Below, one piece after another: positions 1 through 10,290 of a DNA stretch of 64,000 nt; positions within the stretch are counted from its first letter, which is position 1, and each line of letters starts with the position of its first letter. The notes beneath the pieces are model-generated. The model was given only the letters and a program-made list of their open reading frames with translations, did not search any database and was not told where the DNA came from. The DNA comes from Chamaea fasciata (taxonomy: Eukaryota > Chordata > Aves > Passeriformes > Sylviidae), in assembly GCA_029207755.1 (NCBI GenBank), contig JARCOQ010000001.1:94654640-94718639 (forward strand). The letters run 5' to 3'. The translations under genes were made by a program, and so were the position numbers.

Positions 1-1290
1 TTTCTAAGACAAGCATTTTTGTCGAACCGAGAAGAATAGAACACATGTATTTCTCCAAGAACCAGTGATGGAGTGGCTCATCACTACAGTGTGGCTTCTT
101 AGCTTACTATATCTCCATCAGGGGACTAACCTTGTAAACATTTTCATAGTCTAGGACTGTGCACAACAAGAGCTAGCCTATCATGTGATGCATCAAAAGC
201 TGTAAAAAGCTGGCACCTGGAGCAGAGAGGATCCCAACTGAGGATCATTGCTAACAGTTTCTCTCCTCTGTTTTAAAAGTGCCCATCAGCAAGATCAGGG
301 GGGAGTCCAAACTTTGCCTTCCTCGAGAACAGATTATAAAAATATCTCCTGCAAAATATTCCTGAATGAGGAAAAAAAAAAAAAACAAACCCCTCAGTAC
401 CATCCATATCCATACAGCAAGTTTTCAGATGAAGTAAAAGGGAGAAGATGATTTAGCTCTCAGCTTGTGCAGACATCCCCATTGCTTTTCATGTTTCAAT
501 ATATGATTATGGGTTTATTAGTAATGTGTATGGAACCCCACATTTCCCAGTTCAGAGGCTCACAACTAATGCTACTGTCATAATTTGTGGGTTTTAAGAT
601 CAGCTTATGAAGCTGACACATTTGTCTCTTACATAGTCTTCTTTGATCATTGATTGTCCTGTCTTCCCTCTTCTTCTTCAGATGTTCTTCTTTTCATCCC
701 TGCTTTGCATTAAAAAATGGTGCTTGACTCACTCTCCTCACCTGGTAAGGACTTCTGTCTCCAGTATGTCTTTCCTCAGCAAGCCAACATACCAAATGAC
801 TTTTTCGGGGTCCCTTCATTCAGCAGCTCCATGATGGATCATTTTTGATTCTGTTTATCTTCTTTGCAGTGCGGTGATTTTTTTGTTTGCTTAAAAATCA
901 CAATTGACATCTTCTTTCTTCCCCCCCTACATAACTGCTTGGTTTTCTGAACTTTTCCCGATCCACAAAAAGCAGGGAAGTATTACCTTCAATCCTCATC
1001 TGAACATTGAATTTATATGTCCAATTTTGCCTGTGTAGAAGAAACAACATGATTTTTCTTTCCCAGTTCAGTACATCTTTTTTCTCCATTGCTCTAAATA
1101 AACATTTTTTTCTTGTTTAAGTAATAGTTATCTTACTCAGTATTTTCAATATTTGTTTCTTCTTAAGAACCACCCTATGGCACTCTGCTAGAACAAAGCA
1201 GTGGAGAAAGGCAAGTCCTTCCAGGTTTGGGGTGTAGTTCAGGCCCACCACCTGCCAGAGATGGTGCAAAAAATCACATCTGAAAAAAAA
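1..1290. other. Intergenic sequence, no gene seen
   Basis: AT-rich sequence with short open frames that are broken, lack splice-site context and show no recognisable domain. Position 369-385 carries a short A-rich run. I see no CR1 or LTR hallmark here. In other vertebrates the gene upstream of CTDP1 is NFATC1, so this is probably the NFATC1-CTDP1 interval, but nothing in the stretch itself shows that. Confidence 0.6.
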
Positions 1291-1920
1291 CTCTCCTCTC
1301 CTCTCCTCTCCTCTCCTCTCCTCTCCTCTCCTCTCCTCTCCTCTCCTCTCCTCTCCTCTCCTCTCCTCTCCTCTCCTCTCCTCTCCTCTCCTCTCCTCTC
1401 CTCTCCTCTCCTCTCCTCTCCTCTCCTCTCCTCTCCTCTCCTCTCCTCTCCTCTCCTCTCCTCTCCTCTCCTCTCCTCTCCTCTCCTCTCCTCTCCTCTC
1501 CTCTCCTCTCCTCTCCTCTCCTCTCCTCTCCTCTCCTCTCCTCTCCTCTCCTCTCCTCTCCTCTCCTCTCCTCTCCTCTCCTCTCCTCTCCTCTCCTCTC
1601 CTCTCCTCTCCTCTCCTCTCCTCGCCTCTCCTCTCCTCGCCTCGCCTCGCCTCCCCTCCCCTCCCCTCCCCTCCCCTCCCCTCCCCTCCCCTCCCCTCCC
1701 CTCCCCTCCCCTCCCCTCCCCTCCCCTCCCCTCTCCTTTCTTTCCTTTTCTCATTTCCCCTTCCTCCCCTCCCCTCCCCTTCCCCTTCCCCCTTCCCCCT
1801 TCCCCCTTCCCCCTCCCCCCTTCCCCTTTCCCTCCCCCTTCCCCTTCCCCTTCCCCTTCCCCTTCCCCTTTTCTTTCTCTTTTTCTTTCTCTTTTTCTTT
1901 CTCTTTCTCTTTTTTTCCCC
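1291..1920. repeat. CTCTC pentamer microsatellite grading into a long polypyrimidine tract
   Basis: From 1291 to 1620 there are about 66 uninterrupted copies of the pentamer CTCTC. From 1621 to about 1735 the unit changes to CTCGC and then to CTCCC. From about 1736 to 1920 it becomes irregular C/T blocks (CCCCTT, TTTCTC). Apart from a few G in the CTCGC units and a single A near 1753, the whole 630 bp is pyrimidine on the + strand. Both strands are open in several frames, giving fake low-complexity ORFs. Copy number in an assembly may not equal the true length. Confidence 0.97.
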
Positions 1921-4900
1921 ACAATTTTGGCCTTACATAAAGGGAGCAGCAGGGTGAAAGTTGAAAAATTTGGACTCTATAAACCTTTCATACAAGTCTG
2001 ATAAGAAGAGCAGATGTTTCATTATGGCAGGGTTTTTTGGCTGGTTCTCATCTCTATACATTTTCCAGTAGATGAGAGGAAAAAAGTTTTCCAGCTGTAG
2101 ACTACAAGACAGCAAAGTGTCTTTCTTAATCACCATCTGTGGACTCACCAGTACCAAAAGCCTGCAGAGCACAGGCTGTAAATCACTTCTCTAACATTTT
2201 GCAGTCACAAATAGCCTAGGTTATAAAAAATCCCCATTGTGTCTGGTCGATGGCCCAGTCCAACACTTGAATGAACTTCTGTTGTGATGGCACAGGAAAT
2301 TCTGTCATCAGCTTCTCTTCTGAAATGAAAATATTTAGACATGTCCCTATTCTGCAGAGGAGGAAGGGATGTTAAGTTGTATGCATCCCTGCTAAGGAAA
2401 GGGAGAAGTGTTCATTCACACTTCCAAGTCATGCACTTCAAAATTATGTGGGCTTCAAGATGTGAAGCATGACTGTGAAGGCATTGTGGGAGTAGCCCTA
2501 ACCTAAGTAAATATTGGTTTACTTTATGACTAAAGGCAACAATCTGTAGGATTTTCAAGGGCAGGACCAAAAGGACGTGTCTCTGCTGGGGTGTGTATGG
2601 GTAGAAAGCCACATACCTGATGATGTACATGCAGTAATTTCCTGTGCATCTGATCTGGCTTGAGCCGGTCTTGATGCTGCTATACAGAAAAACTTCCATG
2701 CACAAGTATTTGTATTTGAACATACAACTGTGCAATTCTAACCCCACTCACAAAAAAGGAACTGTGGGGGAAATGAAACACTAACATTCACAAATGGTTC
2801 GTTTTTTGTATCTTTTTCTTTCAGATTGCCCAAGAAAAAGAAAAATTGAGAAGCTAAATTGTTCTCTTCTACATTCCCACTGAGGAGCACAGAGTTTTGC
2901 CAAAGATATTATCTCGGGAAAAAAACAGATCCTCTGTTAACAAGGCATCGAGATCATATTTTCAGACACTAAGAGACAGCTCATGGAAAAGCTGGTGACA
3001 GTGCACTTTAAACTGCCTGCTAATTGATTATTGCAATGCTAAGAATTTGCTGTCTCCTTTTGAAGGGAATTGAAAACATTTCTGATAGTTCAGTGGGAGT
3101 GTGATCAAGCTGCAGATATGCATTTTATTGTATTCTGTGTGTTAAAGTCATTCCCTGCGTTGCCTCTGTAAAAGTCAGGAGAAACTCTGGCAGAAGGTCC
3201 TTGACTAAGAAGTCAATAATCTAGAGTCAGGAAAGGATTGCCACAATGGAAAGTACCCAAACCTCTTTTATATGGGGTGCTCACATACAACACAAGCTTC
3301 CCTCATTTTTGACAGTAAGCCTTGCCAGCTTCTGAGGAGGGTAAAGCTACCCCTCCTATTGGAATTGCTCAATATACAGAATGAGGTTATTTAGCTTCCT
3401 CAACTGGAATCTGTCACTGGTTATCACAGTGGATACAATGAGGTGTCTGGGCCTCATTGAGGCCCAGAAGAGCTGTGAGACCTTTTGAATGTCTCCATAT
3501 TTTTTCATAATATTTAAATATGATACCACCTTGCAGATTTCTCGCACTGAGGAATTATATATAAACAGCTATAAACTCCCTGCCATAGGGACTGACCAAT
3601 CTGTGGCTCCTGAACAACTTCTGCATCACTTCTGAGTAGTTCAGCAACAGCTCTCATAAGAACATTACATCACATAATTGGCAATGGGGCTGTCTAGCAC
3701 CAGGGCAGCTGGTTCATTGAAATCCCCAGCTACAGGGGAAACTGAGAATGACTTTGCCCAGACACCCTGCGCCGCAGCTGCATGCCTGGGCTTCAGGCTG
3801 GAGGAGGGTCCGTGGGTCGCTGGTGAGCTGCTGTCACGCCCTGTCTGCAAACCTGTCTCCTGGGAGCAATGAGATATGGAGTGAGAGCCTTGTGGCTCTC
3901 CCCCATTTGCAGATCTCTGCAAGCCACTTGGAGATTTTGGGAGGTTGACCATCTTGTGCTCTACACACCCAAGAATTACTATGGAGCAGGTATTAGTGCG
4001 GATTGAGTATGCTGTGACAGGCTTACAGCATCAGTCATCAGTCTGAATAGGAAAATACTCAGCCAAGTCATCTTTAAGAGGCATCATATAATACATTTTG
4101 AATTTTCATTAAAGCTACAGCACATAAAGCAGGGTAACATGGCTTTTATTTTAAAAGAAGTCTTAGCTAAGCATGTTTCAACCTTAAGTAACTACACTGC
4201 AGATTATCTTGTTTATCTTCTTGAAAGTCAGCTGTATTTTTACAATGAATGTATTTTTAAAAATCTATCATTTTCAAGAAGTGCTTTGCCACAAGGCTAT
4301 AACTACCACCCTGGTGCTTTCACCCAACCGTTCTATGAAGCTGATATCTACACCATATGCTTTTGTTCATGCTATGTATTGAAATACAAAGGCGTGGTTA
4401 AATTCTGATGTCCTTTTTGAGGGGAAGACTGGGGAAAACATCTGCCTCTTGATGGAAGCCATCTGGTATAACCAGACATGAAGTCAAGCATCCTAACACG
4501 ATGTGCTCCTTAGGATCCTACTAGCTTAATAGAATTACAGATAAGAATCTGTAAAAACCCCTAATGCTCTCATCACATGCTATCTCAGGGATTCTCTCTT
4601 GCACCTACCTAGAGCAATTATTGGTGCAATTATTTTGTAAACTTTAGTCTCAGTGCAATCAAAGCAACCAGAAACAATAATATTTATTATGTAGATTTCT
4701 GTTGTAATTCTCCCATCTGAGTTGTTCATCTGCACAATTACAGGTGCAGAGAAAATCACAAAATAGTTACTGTAGAAGGAGGGGCTGCTGAGGCTTCCTG
4801 AGGTCAGCAGTACTGCAGAAGGTGCAGCTCACCTTTAGTTTGTTCCAGAGATAAGAGTTAGCGTGTCAGAATTGGTAAGGGGAGGTGAGGCCTTCTCACT

Positions 4901-5489
4901 TCATCCCTCATTTGAAATGTCAGACTTCAGTCACTCAATCAAACCCACCAGTGAGAGCCCAAATATTGTCTATCCTTAACCCTCCAAGGAGGTCTGGTAA
5001 GACAGATATGACATTGAAACATACAAAAGTTGTGTAGTAGGCCGGCTTTCAAGAAAACGGCGGGTGTTAAAGCTGCATGCCTTAAATGTGTGTCTTTGAG
5101 TGAGGGGATTAGCAGGCAGAAGGAAAACAGAGTAAACATCAGTTTGAGATATGTGTAGGGTAAACAAAGCCAGATCATTTTTGTGCCACGGTTCTGCTCT
5201 GCTGCCAAGACTATCTTCACCACATACAATAGTGAGACATTCAGTACCAACAAAGTTTGTTTACCTGAGCTAATCTTCAAACACGAGGCAAGATTACACT
5301 CGGGGAATCTGGATAAAATTGACAGTCTTTGCTGGTTTTCTAAAAGAGGTTATTCTCTAGGGCAGAAACAGAAAAAAAAGGAGGAAATATGAATATGAAT
5401 ATGACTCTTGCCCCTGGTGCTTCATGCTGTGCTAGGAGTGTCCTGTCACTAGTTACTCATTCACTGGTGCTTTGCCCAGGGGGCAATGC
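1921..5489. other. Intergenic sequence, no gene seen
   Basis: No ORF here looks like a protein family and no clear transposon ends are visible. Around 3680-3950 the sequence is locally GC-richer than its flanks and open on both strands for 60-95 codons, but these frames resemble nothing I know and have no splice or Kozak support. Confidence 0.55.
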
Positions 5490-6430
5490 CAGGAACAATA
5501 CTGTTTTAACATCTTCATTGATGACCTTGACCGTGGTGCAGAGTGCACATTCAGCAAGTCTGCAGGTCATACAAAGCTGGGAGGAGTGGGTGACAGGCTA
5601 AATGGCTGTGCTGCCATCCAGAGGGACTTTGACACCCTGGAGAAATGGGCAGAGAGGAACCTCATGAAGTTCAAGAAAAGGAAATGCCAAGTCCTGCCTG
5701 TGGGGAGGAACAACCCCAGGCACCTGGACAGGCTGGAGGCCAAGTGTCTGGAAAGCAGCTCTACCGTGAAGGCCCTGGGGACCCTGATGGACACCAAGCT
5801 CCCCTTGAACCAGCAAAGGTAAACTTTGCAGCAAGGAAGGCAACAGCATTCCACACTGCACTAGGAAGAGCACTGCCAATTGATGTGATGGAAGTGCTCC
5901 TTCCCCTACACTCAGCACTGGTCACACCACATTGGATGTGCTGGGTCCACTGCAAGAGAGGTATGGACATACTGGAACAACAGGAGCAAAGGGGCACAAC
6001 ACTATTAAAATGCTTGGAGCATCTGTCATGTGAGAAGAGGCTGAGACAGCTGGGACAGCTAAGCCTGGAGAAAAGAAGGTTCCAGAGGCATTTTACCAAT
6101 GTGTATAAACATTTGATGGAGGTGGGCGAGGGTTGGTAAAGAAGACAAGGACAGACTCTTGTCAAAGGTGCCCTGTACAAGGACAATAGGCAACTGTCAT
6201 GAAATGAAGCACACAAAATTCTACATAAACACAAGAAAAAGCTTTTTTCGTGGTAAGGTTGGTTAAACACTGGCACAGGTTGCTCAGAGAGGCTGTTGAG
6301 TCTCCATTCTTGGAGACAGTCAAAACCCAACTGGACACGGCCCTGAACAACCTGCTAGTTGCCCCTGCTTTGAAATGGGGAGTTAGGACTAGATGATCCC
6401 CAAAGGTCCCTTCCCACCTCAGCTATTATT
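5490..6430 (+). mobile_element. CR1 LINE fragment, decayed, 3' part of ORF2 and 3' end
   Basis: Reading forward, 5500-5730 encodes a recognisable C-terminal piece of the CR1 reverse-transcriptase ORF (residue strings such as FNIFIDDLD, KLGGVGDRLNG and LEKWAERNLMKF). It then continues through frameshifts and deletions to the CR1 3' region: the 'ttgctcagagaggctgttga' type motif near 6280 and the terminal 'gactagatgatccccaaagg' type signature at 6389-6408. The copy is 5'-truncated, as is usual for CR1, and carries several stops and indels, so it is an old dead copy. The left edge is approximate. Confidence 0.9.
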
Positions 6431-7414
6431 TCAGCCTTTCCTTCACTATTACGACTACCAGTCTTGATGGAAACAGATTTTGCTAGACTTCGAAGTCTAA
6501 AAAGTTTTAATAGTGAAATTGCTGATGAATTCTCCTGCTCCTTGAGGCTTTTTTCCTTTGCACTGTCAAGGCAGTCCTCAGCCCGCTGCTACTGAGGACA
6601 ATATCAATCCACCCTACAAAAGAAAGAAGGATGGGTGTGAGCTGAAAACACTGAGATGAGAGTTGAGGAGAAATGCTGCAAGTTAGCACTTCCTGGTAGA
6701 GTTCGAAGGTGGCGTCATCAGAGCTCACTGGGGATTCAAAGTTCAGTTTTCATGTGCAAGAGGACATGGACATATTGCTTCAGTGCTGATTTTTTTTATT
6801 TTCATTTCAGATTTTCAGATTTTATTTATTTCAGATTATGGAAGAGAAAATAAAGCAACACAAGCAGTAGAGAGATAGAATGCAATGCAAAAAATACTCA
6901 CCTTTTATGAAGTAGCTTTACCACATCTGCAGGACAGCATGAAAAGAACATTAAGAATAATATACACCAGGGAACAATGTGTTATTGGGCCTGTGTACAA
7001 GGAGCTGATAAAAGAGGCACACCAACTTTTACTCCAAAATTTCCCAGTCTCTGGTTGTTGGTGATGGTGGTTGCCTCCCAACCCAAGTTCATCATGATGT
7101 TCGTAGCAATGTCTTGCAGGTCCAATTCCCAACCAGTCCACACTGGTCTTGTTTTAACATCTCTCTTAACAAATTTTAAGAGGGAAAAACTCAGGAGCGC
7201 CTACTGCTTAGAGACTGCTTGTAGACTGTATGATGACAGGCTTCTCCCTGTTGAGGAAACTTCCTTGTCCAACCATCCAGGAGCCACCCTGACATCACCT
7301 AAACTGGGACCAAGACCCCTTTGGCAGCTACATTCCCCCATAGTCCCAGTCAGACCAGCTTTCCTTATGGGCTCAACGCCAGGTTTCTCTTAGTTGAGTC
7401 TCAGACATCCTGAT
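6431..7414. other. Intergenic sequence, no gene seen
   Basis: The open frames on both strands (for example 6977-7393 forward) have no family resemblance. The right part may belong to the putative reverse-strand LTR described next. Confidence 0.5.
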
Positions 7415-7710
7415 CCTTAAAATAATTTAATCATAGTGCAATATCAAAATAACAGCTCGAGGTGGGTGCCTCTAAGGAGCGACAAAGGAAACCCTGGGCT
7501 TTTATACCCTCTAAGTTCAAGTATGGTAAAGTCTGGAGTCATCAGCTTCTCCTGTGTTTCTGGGTTGTCCAGGTCCCCTTGGGTGGGCCACAGGCCTCCA
7601 GGCCCTTTTGCAAAGGGTTGGCAGGGCAGGGCCTCTCGCCTTGGGTTCAGGCTCAGGCTCCTGCCCCTCCAGAGCTCCACCTGCAGCTCACACTGTACCT
7701 GCATACTGAG
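7415..7710 (-). mobile_element. Possible reverse-strand LTR core (promoter and poly(A) signal)
   Basis: Read on the minus strand, a TATA-like box (tataaaag, about 7497-7509) is followed about 75 bp later by a poly(A)-type hexamer attaaa (7426-7431), which is the spacing expected of a U3-R junction. GC-rich U3-like sequence lies upstream on that strand (7510-7710). The stretch resembles avian endogenous-retrovirus LTRs from memory, but I could not find convincing TG...CA ends or a target-site duplication, so both edges are uncertain. It could instead be unrelated sequence with chance motifs. Confidence 0.35.
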
Positions 7711-8467
7711 CTATGGGCATTAAATGTATTCTTCAACATCCTTATCAAAATCCTATCCACTAGCAAGCCAGCCACTCTCTGGAAAAGACTTCTTGTGGAA
7801 GCCCCTGGTGTCTGCTGCTCTGAGCTCCTAGGTCAAGATGTTAATTCAAGGAACACGAGGTAAAAACAAGGTATAAAGATTTGGTGCACTTGCTACACAA
7901 GCACTAGAGATCCTGAGGTAGTTGAGCATTCCCATGGAAGCTCATAGCATCTCATTGCTCCATTGCAGGTTGCACAAGGCTTGGCACATGGCACGAGGCC
8001 TCCATCCTTGGCATGTGGCTGAAGAGATAAAAGTACTCTGCTATGTGGCTATCATGGGTGGGAAGCATGTCCATGGCATCTTTTGATGGAGATGCATGCA
8101 TGCCCTTAGGGACATCTCTGACCTCAGCTCCAGACAGCCCTGCTGGCCTGTGGAGGACAGCAGGGATGTCCCTGTTAGGCTGTGCCTCTGCAGAGTCCTG
8201 TCCACGTCCAAGCTCCTCCATGGATATGTCCACATCCAAACTCCTCTCTGCCAGACATCCCTATTCCTTCTCTTTGCCCTGCCAGTGTACTGTGGTGTGG
8301 GGCCTGAGCCCAGGGGAGGTTGCTGGTCTGCAAGCAAGGTGCTCTTCTTTTCCTGCCCTCTGACCCAAGGGACACCTGGAGAGTGCTGCAGAGCTTCCAC
8401 AGGGTCCAGGCCTCAGGCAGCACCAGCACAGAGCAGAGTGAGGTGACAGTTCCAATGTGTTCTGCAA
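7711..8467. other. Intergenic sequence, unassigned, locally GC-rich
   Basis: From about 8040 to 8440 the sequence is GC-richer and open in several frames on both strands, which gives overlapping ORFs of 85-119 codons. None has a recognisable domain. It may be an old repeat abutting the CR1 at 8468, but I cannot name it. Confidence 0.5.
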
Positions 8468-8769
8468 AGGTGCAGCCTCACCTCAGGTGCTGTGTGCAGT
8501 TTTGGGCACCACAATATAAAAAAAGATATAAAGTTACTAGAGAGTGTTCAAAGGAGGGCCACGAGGATGGTGAAGGGTCCTGAAGGGAAGCTGTATGAGG
8601 AGCAGGTGAGGTCACTTGGTCTGTTCAGCCTGGAAGAGACTGAGGGGGGACTTCATTGCAGTTACAGCTTCCCCACAACAGGAAGAGGAGGGGCAGGTAC
8701 CGATCTCTTCTCTGTGGTGACAGGACCTGAGGAAACGCCTGAAGCTGTGTCAGGGGAGATTTAGATTGG
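8468..8769 (+). mobile_element. CR1 LINE, upstream half of a copy split by an LTR
   Basis: The forward frame encodes a CR1 ORF2 C-terminal string (VQFWAPQYKK, then QRRATRMVKG, then LGLFSLEE). The last recognisable CR1 bases are 'ggggagatttagattgg', ending at 8769. In an intact CR1 this is followed directly by sequence that here resumes only after 9325. The two halves are therefore one insertion cut by the LTR at about 8776-9325. The copy is 5'-truncated and has small indels. Confidence 0.88.
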
Positions 8770-8775
8770 CGATCC

Positions 8776-9325
8776 AGCTTTTGCTAGGGTAGAGTTAACT
8801 TTATTCACAGTGGCTGGTATGGAGCTGTATTTTAGATTTCTGCTGAGCACAGGGTTGATAATTTAGCAATATTTTTGTTATTGCTGAGCAGGGCTTACAA
8901 AGAGCCAAGGCCTTTTCTGCTTTTCATACTGCCACATGTGAGGGTGCTTGGGAGGAGACACAGCCAGGACAGGTGACCCCAACTGACCAGAGGGCACATG
9001 ACATCATGGTCAGTAAATAAAGTGGTGGAAGGAAGGAGGGCACATTTGGAGTGATGGTGTTTGTACTCCCAACTTGTTCCATGTGATGGGACTCTGCTCT
9101 CCTGAGGATGGCTGAACACCTGCCTGCCCATGGGAAGCAGTGAATCTATTCCTTGCTTTGTTTGCTTATGTGCATGACTTTTGCTTTTCCTATTAAACTG
9201 TCTCCATTTCACCCGCCGAGTTTTCCATCCTTTACCCTTCCAGGTCTCTCCACAGTTCTGCTGCTGGAGGAATAAGAAAGCGGCTGCGTAGGGCGTGGCT
9301 GCTGGCTGGGGTTAAATCAAAGACA
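8776..9325 (+). mobile_element. Avian ERVL-type solo LTR nested in CR1
   Basis: The block matches a common avian LTR in order: a 'gggtagagttaac' start, 'tgctgagcagggcttac' (8883-8899), 'gacaggtgaccccaactgac' (8968-8987), a degraded TATA-like stretch (gtaaataaag, 9013-9022), 'gatggctgaacacctgcctg' (9107-9126), a poly(A)-type attaaa (9192-9197), and the 'gctggctggggttaaa' end near 9300-9316. The first few tens of bases seem eroded and no clean target duplication is visible, so the left edge is approximate. No internal retroviral genes are present, so it is a solo LTR. Orientation is the same as CTDP1, ending about 475 bp before its ATG. Confidence 0.85.
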
Positions 9326-9545
9326 GCGGGTTATCCGGAAAAGTTTCTTCACGTAAAGGATGGCGGAGCAATGGGAACAGGCACCCCAGGTGAGTGGTAA
9401 CAGCACTAAGCCTGAGAGAGTTCAAGAAAAGCTCGGACAACGCTCTCAGGCACATGATGTGATTCTACAGGGTGTTCTCTGCAGGGCCAGGACTCGGAGT
9501 GAACGACTCCCGCGGCTCCGAATTCGGGATCTTCTCCAATTCCGG
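9326..9545 (+). mobile_element. CR1 LINE, downstream half, running into the CTDP1 CpG island
   Basis: After the LTR the CR1 pattern resumes: 'tccggaaaagtttcttcac' (9334-9352), then 'aatgggaacaggcaccccag' (9370-9389), 'gagttcaagaaaagctcgga' (about 9418-9437) and 'tctgcagggccagga' (9478-9492), each matching CR1 3' sequence. Similarity then fades over 9493-9545, where the expected 'gactcgatgatcc...gggatattct' end appears changed toward C and G. The edge at 9545 is approximate. The apparent mini-ORF with a splice donor at 9360-9395 is part of this CR1 and is not an exon. Confidence 0.8.
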
Positions 9546-10290
9546 TTCTGCTCGGGGCGGCGGGCGGGGCCGCGGGGGCTGCCGGGAGCCGTAGTTCCTC
9601 CCCGCGCCGCCCGCGCCTGTTCCTTTAAGCGCGGCCAGACGCGCGGCGCGGCGCCTGCGCGGAGTCGCCGTGACCCCGCCACTGTCGGCGCCACCGGTGA
9701 CTATCGGGGCGCCCCGAACCCGCCCCCCCGGCAGCGGCAGCGCCAGGTCCGGCCCCACTGCTAGGCACCCCCGACCCACCCTCCGCCCCCAGCCGGGGCG
9801 ATGGAGGAGCGGCCGGAGCGGGGCGGCGGGCCCGGCGCGGAGGGCCCGGCGTCGGTGGCGGAGATCCGCGCTCCCGGCCCGCGGCCGCTGCGTCTGCTGG
9901 AGTGGAAAGTGTCGGTGGGGGCGGCGGTGCAGATCGGGTCGGTGCTGGCGCTCTGCGCTCCGCTGCCGCCGCCGCCGCCCGCCCCGCGCCCCGCCGCCGC
10001 TCCGCTGCCGCCCGCCGCCAGCGGCGCCTCCGCCCGCCCGCAGCGCGGCGGCCCCGAGCGCAGGCTGCGCGCGGAGCGGCCCGGCGTGGTGCGCGAGCTG
10101 TGCGCGCGGCCCGGCCAGGTCATCGCGCCCGGGTGAGTGAGGGGCGGGGGCGGCCTTGGCGGGACGCGGCTTTCGCGCTTCTTCCGAGGGGGCCGGGCCG
10201 GGCCCTGCTTACAAAGGTCCTTCCTCCGGAGCTCGGCGCAGGGAAGCTGCCGTGCGAGGAGGAGGAGGAAGTGGCTGGGGAGGTGACGAG
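9490..10290 (+). promoter_or_regulatory. CTDP1: CpG-island promoter region of CTDP1
   Basis: GC content and CpG density rise sharply from about 9490 and fall again after about 10290, covering the 5' UTR, exon 1 and the start of intron 1. There is no TATA box near the ATG. Visible elements include GC boxes (SP1-type GGGCGG) at 9554-9570, an NRF1-like palindrome at 9650-9660 (gcgcctgcgc) and more GC boxes at the start of intron 1 (10141-10153). This is the usual form of a housekeeping promoter. The transcription start cannot be placed from sequence, but probably lies within 9545-9790. Confidence 0.85.
9801..10132 (+). CDS. CTDP1: CTDP1 exon 1, start codon and N-terminal domain
   Basis: ATG at 9801 has a good Kozak context (G at -3, G at +4) and encodes residues 1-110 plus two bases of Gly111. 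The donor is gtgagt at 10133. Residues 27-53 (PRPLRLLEWKVSVGAAVQIG...) and 93-111 (RPGVVRELCARPGQVIAPG) are two halves of a lipoyl/single-hybrid-like fold known in FCP1. They are separated by a Pro/Ala-rich low-complexity insert (54-83) that is peculiarly GC-rich. The first 25 residues are Gly/Glu/Pro-rich and probably disordered. Confidence 0.95.

Noticed and set aside
1201..2001. Long ORFs on both strands (266 and 227 codons) full of Ser-Pro-Leu or Glu-Arg-Gly repeats
   Set aside because: They are translations of the CTCTC microsatellite, which lacks stops in several frames.
5389..6330. Overlapping ORFs of 70-189 codons
   Set aside because: Pieces of a decayed CR1 ORF2 and its antisense frames, not host genes.
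9360..9395. ATG with good context followed by gtgagt donor (MAEQWEQAPQ), looking like a first exon, with ETS- and YY1-like motifs beside it
   Set aside because: The sequence is the CR1 3' region (the common 'ggaacaggctgcccag' block), and joining it to exon 2 would be out of frame.
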